In this document: piece by piece, positions 1-8,037 of the stretch
How positions within the stretch are numbered: position 1 is the first letter of the stretch
How the letters are laid out: the number at the start of each line of letters is the position of its first letter
Assembly: GCA_034696485.1 (NCBI GenBank)
Contig: JAQIWT010001113.1
Coordinates: 1 to 12,377, forward strand
DNA length: 12,377 nt
Origin: Isohypsibius dastychi
Lineage: Eukaryota; Tardigrada; Eutardigrada; Parachela; Isohypsibiidae
Reading direction: 5' to 3'
The notes under the pieces: generated by a model
Seen by the model: the letters and a program-made list of their open reading frames with translations, nothing else
Databases searched by the model: none
What the model was told of the DNA's origin: nothing
Program-made: the position numbers and the translations under genes

Positions 1-103
1 GTTCGAGCCCGAGGAAAGTACAGGTACTGCACCTCTTCTAGCATATTTGAGCAAACAACTTCGCAGCTGGCGTCGGCGAAAAACATGTTTTTCTCTTCGC
101 TGA
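1..103 (+). CDS. Possible 3' terminal exon of an upstream gene (partial)
   Basis: Frame 2 is open from the window edge to a TGA at 101-103 and reads as a plausible charged C-terminus with an arginine-rich run (RSWRRRK) near the end. An AATAAA polyadenylation signal follows about 80 nt later at 185-190, which fits a gene end. Frame 1 is also open, to a TAG at 139-141, and would give a Phe-rich tail, so the frame is not settled. The family is not recognised. The signal and the open frame are seen; that they belong to a real gene is inferred. Confidence 0.35.
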   Translation, partial: FEPEESTGTAPLLAYLSKQLRSWRRRKTCFSLR

Positions 104-184
104 ACTTTTTTTTCAACTTTGTCTGCCAGCTTGAAACGTAGAAAGCTCTTCGGTATTATGTGACACGAATTAGTCATACTGCAC

Positions 185-190
185 AATAAA
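185..190 (+). promoter_or_regulatory. Candidate polyadenylation signal AATAAA
   Basis: A canonical AATAAA hexamer lies 44-82 nt after the two candidate stop codons of the partial terminal exon at the left edge. It supports a plus-strand transcript ending here, but a six-base motif also occurs by chance. Confidence 0.35.
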
Positions 191-590
191 AGGTGAACGG
201 TTAGCCATAGGGCATGTTGATCGCAAATCAAATTCAGTTCAAGGCTTTGCACTGTTCAGCAGCCATCGGTCTTTTACATGACTGACTGCTTTGGACCAAC
301 GGATAAATATGTCTAGCACCATGACCTTCGGGAGAAACTAAGAGAGGGTTAACTCTGGACTCGATTTGTGGATTTTGTCACCGGAAGTCAACATGACAAA
401 ATTCAGGGAGCCACACATTCCTGGCTGTACGAATCCAGATCAGTACATGAGCACAACATACGTCTGATCGGATTCAGCATTCGTAACGCGAAGTACCACC
501 CAGATGAATTGGAAAAAGGCGCCAGACAAAATTAAACTGAGGGTTGAAGTGACCTGCGTTAACCATTCTTCTTCCTGTTTGGCAATACCT

Positions 591-761
591 TCAAGCCAGA
601 TAGTCCATAAAATTATTATTCGGTTTTAGCTGGAACAACACACCGCCTGTCTTCGTTGCAGTAATGCTTGGACCCACAAGAAACCGCGTTGTCTTTCCTT
701 CCTTCGTGGGCACGTCTATTCGAATTTCATATTCTCGGTTTCTTGTCCGCCCGTTGACCAT
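591..761 (-). CDS. Uncertain small ORF, 56 aa, unknown function
   Basis: The frame runs from ATG at 761 to TGA at 591-593, and it stays open upstream to a stop at 893-891, so it could also be a longer exon of about 99 codons. The product has alternating charged and hydrophobic residues (REYEIRIDVPTKEGK, then TTRFLVGPSI, then GGVLFQLKPN) that look more like beta-strand protein than random translation. No family is recognised and no signal peptide or membrane segment is seen. A TATAAA lies about 76 nt upstream on the same strand, but may instead be the polyadenylation signal of RPL24. A chance ORF remains quite possible. Confidence 0.3.
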   Translation of the reverse strand: MVNGRTRNREYEIRIDVPTKEGKTTRFLVGPSITATKTGGVLFQLKPNNNFMDYLA

Positions 762-942
762 CCACAGATGAAAAAAACAAAAGCGACAAGACCTCGAGAG
801 TACGAAATAACCAGCGAACTCCTGATCATTTTCATCTTTATACCACGAACAAGGATAACAACTCAGCTGAAATCTCTGTCGTTCCAGATATTAACAGACG
901 AATGCTCAGAAAAAAAGGATCAATACAGGGCAATGACAGCAT

Positions 943-1882
943 TTATCGTTTTCCTCCAACGCGAGGAGCAGCAGTTTGCCGTGCTGAAACCTTAGCGGGC
1001 TTCGCTGTTTTCTTCTGGGTTTCCTTAAGAACCTGTGAACGGAAAGAAACCTCATAATATAGCGAAAAACACTACACCACGGTGAAACTTACTGCGCTCT
1101 GTTGGACTTTCTTCGCGGTCTTCTTTGCTCGCAACTTATCCTTTGCAGCTCTGAAACAGAAACATTCAAATCACCCAGAAAACTACCAACTCGTTCCGGA
1201 TGGATTTCACCCATTACCAGCACAAAAATACGAAGAGATTTCGAAAAGCGAAATACATTCAAAGATTACCAATCAGAGAATCTAACTGACTGCCGATGTC
1301 GAACAACTCCATCTGAGTCAACAAGCGTTTTCAGATTCAATTCCCACTTACTTAATAGCTTCATCCCGCTGAGCTTTCCTGACTTCAGGTTTCTGATTCC
1401 TCTTCGCTGTGATTTCTGTTAGCGAAGCACCAGCAATGGCCCTCTGGACTTTTACAACTCGACGAACTCGCTTCTTCGTGACTTCCTCTTGTTGGCCTTT
1501 CTTGTATTTGCGACGATACAGGACAGTCCATCTGATCTCACGAGGATTCCGATGGAGTTTGAGGAAGGCCTGCTCAGTTTTCTTGCTAAGGAAGTTGAGA
1601 AGCTGAGGGCAAAATACATAATGAATTAAAGAGCTCCTGGAAGAAATATCCAAGCTTCACCTTTCCGTCAGTTCGGATCGCTCGTTTACCGCGGCCAGGG
1701 TGGATCTATAGAAACACGCAATATTCAAAATCGTTTCACATTTCAACTGCTTGGATCGCACGACCCGGAAATACGAGCTGTGTCTTACCTTGTATCCAGA
1801 AAAATGACACAATTCGGTTCTGTAAAGAGAGCCAGTTAACGGCAAATGGTCAAAACAGCAAGCCTGGGTAAACTTACTTCAT
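943..1882 (-). CDS. RPL24: Large-subunit ribosomal protein eL24, complete, 6 exons
   Basis: Minus-strand coding exons are 1882-1878, 1819-1789, 1705-1661, 1602-1352, 1150-1093 and 1032-943. All five introns (58, 83, 58, 201 and 60 nt) are GT-AG and every phase joins, giving 159 aa, close to the 157 aa of the human protein. Diagnostic pieces in order are [12 protein letters not shown] (1-12), [15 protein letters not shown] (13-27), [20 protein letters not shown] (around 44-63), [16 protein letters not shown] (95-110), an Ala/Lys-rich tail, and the ending APRVGGKR. In the family this protein sits on the 60S subunit and helps form an intersubunit bridge. The first coding exon holds only ATGAA, so the second codon is split by an intron. 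The longest continuous open stretch covers only exon 4. The gene is divergent from DOHH and probably shares its promoter region. Confidence 0.97.
1151..1351 (-). other. RPL24 intron 4, unusually long (201 nt)
   Basis: The donor is GTAAGT directly after the split AA of exon 4, and the acceptor is TTTCTGTTTCAG before exon 5. The other four introns of this gene are 58-83 nt. Ribosomal protein introns often host snoRNAs, which makes the extra length worth noting. CTGA (D-box-like) words are present, but no convincing C box or H/ACA pair was found by eye, so no RNA gene is called. Confidence 0.6.
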
Positions 1883-2251
1883 GATGAATGTTATTATAAT
1901 TTCCACTAAGCGCACCAGGAATCAACGGGAACAGTAGAAAACACTTAGAATTCACCAAGAACCTTTTGCAGTTCTCCAAGAGGCACGTTTACTGAAGCTG
2001 GCCCATTTCCGTACCCATTTGCCCACTTGACAGGGGTGTAATATCTCGAAGGGGCCGATACCGACTGGCCAATGCGTCACACACACGTCTATCCGGCTGA
2101 TGGTCCGGACGCCCTTGCAAGTGACTGAACAACCATTGTGATGGTTCTTTTTCTGGATCTGGGCCCACTTGTTGTCGTTTTTGAGTTTCACATTTTATTC
2201 CCCATCGAGGCAGGTCTTTATTTCTTCTGCCTGAATCTTCGTTCTTTCAAC
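1883..2251. promoter_or_regulatory. Divergent RPL24/DOHH intergenic region, likely bidirectional promoter
   Basis: The start codons of RPL24 (minus, 1882) and DOHH (plus, 2252) are 369 nt apart and face away from each other, so both promoters and both 5' UTRs must lie here unless there are distant noncoding exons. No TATA box is obvious at either end, which fits housekeeping genes. The minus-strand open frame at 1952-2191 crosses this region and carries a degenerate calponin-homology-like stretch. I do not call it a gene. Confidence 0.65.
1989..2179 (-). pseudogene. Possible degenerate calponin-homology (CH) domain fragment
   Basis: On the minus strand, NDNKWAQIQKK (2179-2147) resembles the entry of filamin/actinin-type CH domains, where WxxIQKxTFTxWxNxHL is typical. 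The continuation of that pattern is visible only by changing frame: a T-I-T triplet, then WLFSHL, then VCDAL where families have LSDGL or FCDG. The last of these frames ends at a TAA at 1989-1991. It cannot encode an intact domain as read, and no flanking filamin exons are present. Chance similarity is a serious alternative, since the match is short and needs frame changes. Confidence 0.2.
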
Positions 2252-3432
2252 ATGGCCGGCGATAATTCCATAGTTTCGGAAAGCAGCAAGGATTTCGAAT
2301 TCTTGTATGAAAGAATTGGCAAAACCTTAGTCGATCCAAAGCAGCCGATGAAAGAGCGGTTTCGCTCGCTTTTTACATTGCGAAATCTTGGTGGACCGGA
2401 AGCTGTGTTTTGGATATCCGAAGGATTCAAAGATTCTTCAGCCTTGTTGAAACATGAATGTGCTTATTGCTTGGGACAGATGGGTGATGCACGTGCGGTT
2501 GAAATCTTGATAGCCGTGCTCGAGGATTCCTCTCAGGAACCAATGGTACGACATGAAGCTGGTAAGTGGTTTTAGTTTCTGACGCCGAACTGTTTTTGAA
2601 ATTTGTTTGTGTTGCGTTCAGGTGAAGCGTTGGGAGCTATTGCTGATGAAAGGGCTCTACCAGTTCTGGAGCGGTTCGAAAATGATCCTGTTCCTGAGGT
2701 GAGATATGTTTCGTGGACTTGATCCACAGATTGCTTGAACTGCGATAGTCAAGAATCTGCAACAGTTCGAGATTTTTAGAAAGTTCTTTGTCAAGGTTTA
2801 ATTGCAGGTTGCAGAAACTTGTCAGCTTGCTTTGGAAAGACTGCGGTGGATGCGAGCTAATCCGGCTGATCTGAACATGCTGACCAGTCAGTTCTTATCC
2901 GTTGATCCAACTCCATGCAGCGAGGAGAAATCGATTGATATTTTGGAAAAGCAGCTCTTGGATGATAATTTATCGTTATTTGATCGATACAGAGCTATGT
3001 TTGCCCTCCGAAATATCGCTTCAGATGAATCCGTGAAATCGCTGGCAAAAGGTACTTTTCCAAGTTTGGGAATGCTGGGAACTTGATCACTGACCGTTTT
3101 CATCCGTAGGACTGCGCTCTGGTGGAGCCCTATTCCGTCACGAAGTTGCGTATGTTCTGGGACAGCTCCAGAGTGCGGTAGCGGTTAAGGAGCTCGCCGA
3201 AGGCCTTGCCGATGAATCTCAGAATCCGATGGTTCGACATGAATGCGCGGACGCTTTGGGAGCAATTGCCGACGATTATGGGACCAAGATGCTGCAGCGG
3301 TATTTGAGAGATCCTGAGCAAGTTGTGAGGGAAAGTTGTGAGATTGGTTTAGACATTGCCGACTATGAGAAAAGCGGAGATTTCCAGTATGCTAATTATG
3401 TTGATAAAGCTTTGGATAGCGTTTCTAGCTAG
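2252..3432 (+). CDS. DOHH: Deoxyhypusine hydroxylase, complete, 4 exons
   Basis: Coding exons are 2252-2561, 2622-2698, 2808-3051 and 3110-3432, with GT-AG introns of 60, 109 and 58 nt, giving 317 aa (human about 302). The enzyme hydroxylates deoxyhypusine on eIF5A, the last step of hypusine formation in the cytosol. It is a HEAT-repeat protein with a di-iron centre held by four His-Glu pairs. All four pairs are present: [11 protein letters not shown] (H68-E69), RHEAGEALGAI (H101-E102), [11 protein letters not shown] (H221-E222) and [11 protein letters not shown] (H254-E255). The 33-residue spacing within each pair of pairs matches the family. Other hallmarks are [12 protein letters not shown] and [10 protein letters not shown]. 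The start at MAGDNS gives an N-terminus about 12 residues longer than the human one. An in-frame ATG at 2141 would add a hydrophobic 37-residue extension and is less likely. An active enzyme is expected. Confidence 0.97.
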
Positions 3433-4300
3433 TATCTGACTGACACTGGTTTCCGATTTTGTTTCTTCCAGCTGGTTTGGAGAAGTTATTAAATGGTCGA
3501 TCAAACATCTTGGACGGTTACGTTCGATCGCTTATTTCACGAGTCATTCAGAATCACCAGGGCAAAACAAGTGAAACACAAGCATAATACGGTCCTCTGC
3601 TGAAGGGTCAGAATCGGGTTTTGTGGACGTGTAGTACAGTATCTGCATTGGGGGTGGATGACCTTTCTTTTTTTTCTTTCACATAATTTACTGGATTTAC
3701 TCTGTATTCGCGGTATCTGGTGGGTACTGAAACGCGTTTCCGCATAGGGAAGTTAGTCAATCAGTTCTTATACTGCGAATCGCCTTGCAGTTGGGAGAAG
3801 TCGTTCCACCACTTCCAAACCTGTCATGACAGGTGATCACGAGAAGTTCGAGGTACGGAAAGTCCGAGGAACGTTTCATCTATTAAAGGGATATTGCGGA
3901 GTGATGTTCAAGATCTGTACACCTGAAGACGGTTTGTTCAACGTTATGCTAAAATAGCTCATAATGCAACAATGACACCAGCAGTCAGAAAAAGGGACAC
4001 ATCCTAGCCAGCACATGCCCAAGTAAAAGGTCACCAGTAGCACATCATATCGAATGGTAGCATATGGTAGCGTGCCCATGGTAGCTACTAGCTACTCATG
4101 ACCAGCTGCACCTGAGCTGATTATTTATTTCACAAGTCAGCATCCGCTGGTTTTGGTTTTGCAGGATGCATGGTGTTTTGCATTTCCCTCAGCCGCAACC
4201 TTTTCATCTGGATGGAGATGGACATTCCTTTGGATATCATGATCACGTACTTCTGCATTGGTAACATGTAATTGTCATCCAGTGAACCGTGAAGCTAGGA
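3433..4300 (+). other. DOHH 3' UTR and leader of the aminotransferase gene
   Basis: ATTAAA at 3488-3493, about 56 nt after the DOHH stop, is a candidate polyadenylation signal. Positions 4054-4097 hold a small cluster of ATGGTAGC and TAGCTAC words. A good splice acceptor (TTTTGGTTTTGCAG, ending at 4164) precedes a short ORF at 4166-4264, suggesting a noncoding 5' exon of the next gene begins at 4165. A minus-strand ORF at 3876-4079 is hydrophobic but unrecognised and was not called. No other gene is visible. Confidence 0.5.
4166..4264 (+). CDS. Short His/Asp-rich upstream ORF, 32 aa
   Basis: The ORF starts two bases after a strong acceptor (GCAG ending at 4164) and ends with TAA at 4262-4264, 36 nt before the aminotransferase start at 4301. 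The product is rich in His, Pro, Asp and Gly (LHFPQPQPFHLDGDGHSFG). Splicing it into the main frame was tried with the nearby acceptors and gives a wrong frame or a stop, so it is better read as an upstream ORF in the leader than as the true N-terminus. Whether it is translated is unknown. It could regulate the downstream start. Confidence 0.35.
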   Translation: MHGVLHFPQPQPFHLDGDGHSFGYHDHVLLHW

Positions 4301-5781
4301 ATGATGGGACTTGGTGTCAAATATTCATCCATTGTCCCATACACTTCGGTTTTTATCGGTGAGTTGATCGTATTTTCTTGCATAAACGACCTTGTTAGTT
4401 GATTTTCGAAACCATTGCAGATTGTTCCTTTTGTGATATTTTATATGGGATTGGATACTGCTTGACCTCGAACACGAGGAATGAATTCAAAAGAGAAAGT
4501 TTATATCGAGAGCTCCATCACTTCTTCGTAACGCAGCAGAATCCGAATCCTGCACTCGTTTGCTTGTCAGCAAGAACTGCATTTGATCTGTACTTGTCAT
4601 CGAAAAACTATCCGGTTGGTTCGGAAATTATATTTTCGGCCATCAACATTCCGGATATGCCGTTCATCGCTAGACATCATGGCTTGAAGGTTATTCCTTG
4701 TGATATTAATATTGAAACTATGGGCCCACGCACTGATTTTCTGGAGCAGCTCATTTCTTGCCGCACAGTCGCCGTTGTTGTTGCTCATTTATTCGGACGT
4801 TGGCTCGACATCAGTGACGTCGTCGAAATTACAAGCAGACACAATTTGGATCTCATCGAAGACTGCGCTGAAGCGTTCTGTGGTTTCGAGCATCTTGGAC
4901 ATCCTTCTTCGGATTTGTCGTTGTTCAGCTTTGGTCCAATCAAATATTACACCGCTTTTGGAGGAGCAGTCGCCAAGGTCCGCCGCGGGGAGCTGTACAC
5001 CAAAATGCGGGAAACCTACGAGTCGTTTCCGGTGCAGGAAACAACGTTGTATTTGACGAAGCTCGCGAAGTGCCTTGGAACATTTGTCGTACTGGATGTG
5101 CCACAGTTAATCAAACCAGGAATGTTCATCACCGACAAGCTGGGCATCGATCATAAGAGATTCGTTGTGAACAGCTTGCGAGGATTTCCATCGAACCTCA
5201 TCCATCGGCTACGCCACAGACCTTCCGAAGCTTTGCTGAGATTACTGCTGCGAAGATTCAGGAATTTTGACGAGAAAGATTTTCAAAAATCCGCAACCAA
5301 AGGAGAGTTCATGCGAGAGCGGCTTCCTGGAAATATTATTAATTTTGGGTCGAGAGTCGTTCGAAACAACTACTGGCTATTTCCTGTTCTGGTGGTAATT
5401 CAGGAATATTTTTCTATAATCTTGAGTTAATGATTTGCTGTTTAGGAAGATCCCGTGGAAGTTGCTTTGGAGCTGAACCGTTTGGGAATCGACGCTTATG
5501 TTGGAGCTTCTCAGCTGACGACTGTTCTACCAGAGCAATGCGTGTTCTATGACGAACAGGATGTCAACAAGCAGAGAAACATTTTTCTAAGCCCGAAACC
5601 TGCTGTTGCTGAATTTTTTATGGACCACGTCATATATCTTCCGGTGAACAAAACGGTGCCGTTTTCTTACTTGGAGAAAATGGTAAGTGTTTTAAATAGC
5701 GTTGCTTCCAATCTCTGTCCGTCCAAACTGAATTTACCGGTTGCCAATGATCTGTATGAGCATTTAAAAGCTAAACTGTGA
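4301..5781 (+). CDS. DegT/DnrJ/EryC1/StrS-family PLP-dependent aminotransferase, 3 exons
   Basis: Exons are 4301-4358, 4421-5394 and 5446-5781, with GT-AG introns of 62 and 51 nt and matching phases, giving 455 aa. The fold-type I features of the family are in order: SARTAFDLYL near residue 70, VVVAHLFGRWLDI (around 137-149), the cofactor-binding IEDCAEAF (D167), and SLFSFGPIKYYTAFGGAV with the likely Schiff-base lysine K194. The C-terminal domain has NNYWLFPVLV joined across intron 2 to EDPVEVALELNRLGIDAY, then IYLPVNKTVPFSYLEKM. Family members mostly transaminate keto-sugar nucleotides in bacterial glycan or antibiotic pathways; the substrate here cannot be told. An upstream in-frame stop at 4283-4285 supports the start (ATG at 4301 or 4304). 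No signal peptide is evident. The two introns argue against bacterial contamination. The key residues are intact, so it is probably an active enzyme, possibly of horizontal origin. Confidence 0.9.
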
Positions 5782-5891
5782 TTGTTTTTTGGTTCGAAAA
5801 CAGATGTTTTTTATGTCAGTTCTGATTTTGAAGTATTGTTCTGGTTTTGATCTGAAATGTTAGATGTTTGTTTTTCAATTTTTCAGTGTTG

Positions 5892-5897
5892 ATTAAA
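5892..5897 (+). promoter_or_regulatory. Candidate polyadenylation signal ATTAAA for the aminotransferase gene
   Basis: ATTAAA, the commonest variant signal, lies about 110 nt after the TGA at 5779-5781, in T-rich sequence typical of a 3' UTR. Confidence 0.4.
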
Positions 5898-6141
5898 TGA
5901 TTGATCAATTTGAAAATGGGTCGAGTCAGGTTATAACCATTAGTGTTGAGGATTTTGTTTCGAGGCGTCCATAACGAAGATATCTAATTTCCAAAATCGA
6001 CTGCCATGTAGTCTCAGGATTAGTTGCATTCTTTTAATTTTCTTCCTTTTTTTGAAGACGTGTATGGTACACCAAGCGTTAGCTTTACGGTTCGCGATGA
6101 AGTCCTGTTTCCCGGTTGCATTTCATCAGATACTTGTGGTG

Positions 6142-6155
6142 CATCGATATCGATG
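6142..6155. repeat. Perfect 14-nt palindrome CATCGATATCGATG
   Basis: The sequence equals its own reverse complement over 14 bases and lies 24 nt before a TATA-like TATATAAG. Palindromes with a TATCGAT-like core are typical binding sites for dimeric transcription factors. That role here is inferred from position only. Confidence 0.5.
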
Positions 6156-6178
6156 GACTTGAAATTTAATAAGGAGCG

Positions 6179-6186
6179 TATATAAG
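6179..6186 (+). promoter_or_regulatory. TATA-like element TATATAAG
   Basis: A near-consensus TATA box in a GC-mixed context (GCGTATATAAGATTG), just downstream of the palindrome. If used, transcription would start near 6205-6215. The only open frame downstream is the ATG-less one at 6454-6831, so the transcript, if any, may be noncoding or spliced. Confidence 0.35.
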
Positions 6187-6453
6187 ATTGACCCTCCTTC
6201 CCCCACTTAGGCCTGCAAGATTTCCACTCTTGAGCTCAGCGGGAGCCCACTTGCTCTGATATCTTAAAGGTCTTCAGCATCTCGGGTGAAAATTTGAATT
6301 TTGTTTTGGACGTCTTGAAGACAGTTCTGCGTAGTCGTCAAGTCATGAAATTACAAATGGGAAGGGCCTGTTGAACTTGCGCTGTTTCTCCCCCGCCGCA
6401 AGTTGGGTAAATAAACAGTGGCAACTGTCTGACCGTGGTGGTGCCATAATTGA

Positions 6454-6831
6454 ACTTCCTTTCCGTTCTGTTCAAGCAGCTATTTGAACAGGAGCACCAC
6501 CATCAGGGTTCCTTTATTTGTTTTGGCCGGCAATGTGTACAGACGAATATATGTTCGCGTGGTTCCGGTTGGATTTGCGCAACTTCGATCGGTTCAGTCG
6601 GGGAACCTTGGACATGGCAGTCAAGGGCGATTATTTTCTATTTTTATTGATTTAGAAGGAAGAGCAATTTTCCGCCAGATTTCTGACAATCGATTCCGAT
6701 TTTTTATTCGTCCAAGCGAGCCGTTTAGACATTTGGCGATATTTGTGAAATTGGTGGGAAACGCAATTTGGCTAGCAGACACTGGGGTCATTACGGTTAA
6801 TCCACTTTGCGACCGACTTGATAGAATTTAA
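6454..6831 (+). other. ATG-less open frame, possible unassigned exon
   Basis: The frame is open from after a TGA at 6451-6453 to a TAA at 6829-6831 and contains no methionine, so it could only be an internal or terminal exon; possible acceptors include TTTGAACAG near 6490. The translation has beta-strand-like alternation (RIYVRVVPVGFAQLRS, GRLFSIFIDLEGRAIFRQ) and reads better than random, but no family is recognised. It could be a decayed coding piece, a lineage-specific exon, or chance. Confidence 0.25.
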
Positions 6832-8037
6832 GACTAAATAATACATAACGCCTGTGGTGTGGGAAAAACTAAGTGGATTTCCATTTGGCTCTTCTCTGGG
6901 GACCATGAACCAGCTCAGCTGCTGTGTGGGAGAAATCTGGGTTTAACGGGTGTGTGCTCGGAAACTGTTTAATTTGCTTCCCATAGGAAGCTGCAACTGG
7001 CAGGGTCAGATTATTTGTATCCATTTAGAATGTCAAAGTTTAACATGGCGATTGATCGACAGGAAACCTGATTACCATTTGGATTAATTCTTTCAGTGGA
7101 TTGGATTTTGACAGGAGATTTTTGAATAAGTTGGAAGAAAATGAAATATGGAAGTGACATCATATTTGGTGCTGAATGTGTGATATGATATGTGACTTCT
7201 AAGGGTGTGGGGTTTCAAAGAACGCGTGTTCTGAGTAAATTGGAAATAGATGTTCGTGAAAATGACGGACGGAGGAACCGTGTTGCAGGATTGAATGACT
7301 TCGCAGAAAGCTATACAAAGGTTAAGAATATTACTAATAGTCACGTCGATTTTCGATTTTCTTCCATCTATGATTAGTTTCCGTGCAGCGGATTTCATAA
7401 TTGATCTGATTCAGCTAAAGGTCAAGGGATTGTTATTGTCACAATTGATTTCCGGTCCTGTTAAGCACTCTTCTATGTTTAAGTCATGATCTGAATTGCG
7501 CACAAAAATAAACCGCTCAACTTGCAAATTTGACCCTGACGCAGAAATATGGGAAATGTTTTCGAATTTTCCCGGAAAAATGTGAAATTTCTCTAGATAA
7601 TGAGCTCTATATCCACACGCTCGATCAGCATGAGAGTGGGTAATACAATACCGGACGAGACCTTTTCCGGTGGTTGAATATTGGAGGAAAAAAGGCTGTC
7701 CTCTTTAGCCTCTTGGTTGGAGAGTAATCAATCTTAGAATGCTCTTCGATCAGAACGGACACATTAAGAATTCACGGCGCGAGTTTTTATGGGAAAGGCC
7801 TTCCTTCAGCCCGGCTGAGGGATATGGATTTGCTTCCGTCCGGTAGCACTATAGAAGCTAATCAAGTTCATCCTTGCCTTTTGGAGCTGCCCTCCGTTTC
7901 CGCCTATTTTACGAGCGCGGATTTTGTCAGAGCCGTTGGAAAATTAATATTTGCGTGTCAATCAACTTAGTGAGCATCCTTCTGTTTTTTTCTCCTGTCA
8001 TAAAAAATGTCTGTTGTGATTCTTTTTCTAGCTGATC

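Larger units (their letters stand above)
104..942. other. Mostly unassigned spacer left of RPL24
   Basis: Apart from the AATAAA at 185-190 and the uncertain minus-strand ORF at 591-761, nothing in this stretch can be assigned. The plus-strand open frame at 630-995 runs antisense into the last RPL24 exon and has no family features, so it was not called. On the minus strand, TATAAA at 842-837 lies about 100 nt beyond the RPL24 stop. It could be either the RPL24 polyadenylation signal (a known weak variant) or a TATA box for the small ORF. Confidence 0.5.
5782..8031 (+). other. Gene-poor region between the aminotransferase and GPCR genes
   Basis: About 2.2 kb without a supported coding gene on either strand. 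Items seen are the ATTAAA at 5892, a perfect 14-nt palindrome at 6142-6155, a TATA-like TATATAAG at 6179-6186, an AATAAA at 6410-6415, and an ATG-less open frame at 6454-6831. Open frames at 7093-7398 (minus) and 7192-7377 (plus) overlap each other and show no protein-like features. The right end probably contains the GPCR promoter and part of a 5' UTR intron ending at 8031. Confidence 0.5.

Noticed and set aside
1-20. GTTCGAGCCC at the left edge resembles a tRNA B box / T-arm
   Set aside because: The 5' part would be outside the window, no T-run terminator follows, and the following bases do not form an evident T-stem or acceptor stem. A protein C-terminus with a downstream AATAAA is an alternative explanation.
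630-995. Plus-strand open frame antisense to the last RPL24 exon
   Set aside because: Its right end is the complement of the RPL24 exon, and the rest has no family features or plausible start and splice context.
1952-2191. 79-codon minus-strand open frame between RPL24 and DOHH
   Set aside because: It lacks a true ATG (GTG at the start), lies in the shared promoter, and has no supporting exons. Only the CH-like fragment in it was kept, at low confidence.
3876-4079. Hydrophobic 67-residue minus-strand ORF
   Set aside because: It has a real ATG and a membrane-like stretch, but no recognisable family and no promoter or splice support, and it lies across intergenic or leader sequence of plus-strand genes.
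4700-5056. 118-codon alternative frame inside the aminotransferase
   Set aside because: It is a shadow of the real frame, which carries the full DegT motif set.
5395-5430. Continuation of the aminotransferase frame past 5394 to a TAA
   Set aside because: It is intronic. The GTAATT donor at 5395 and the TTTAG acceptor at 5445 restore an uninterrupted C-terminal domain in phase.
7093-7398. 101-residue minus-strand ORF with an overlapping plus-strand ORF
   Set aside because: Both strands are open in AT-rich DNA, the products look compositionally random, and there is no splice or promoter evidence.
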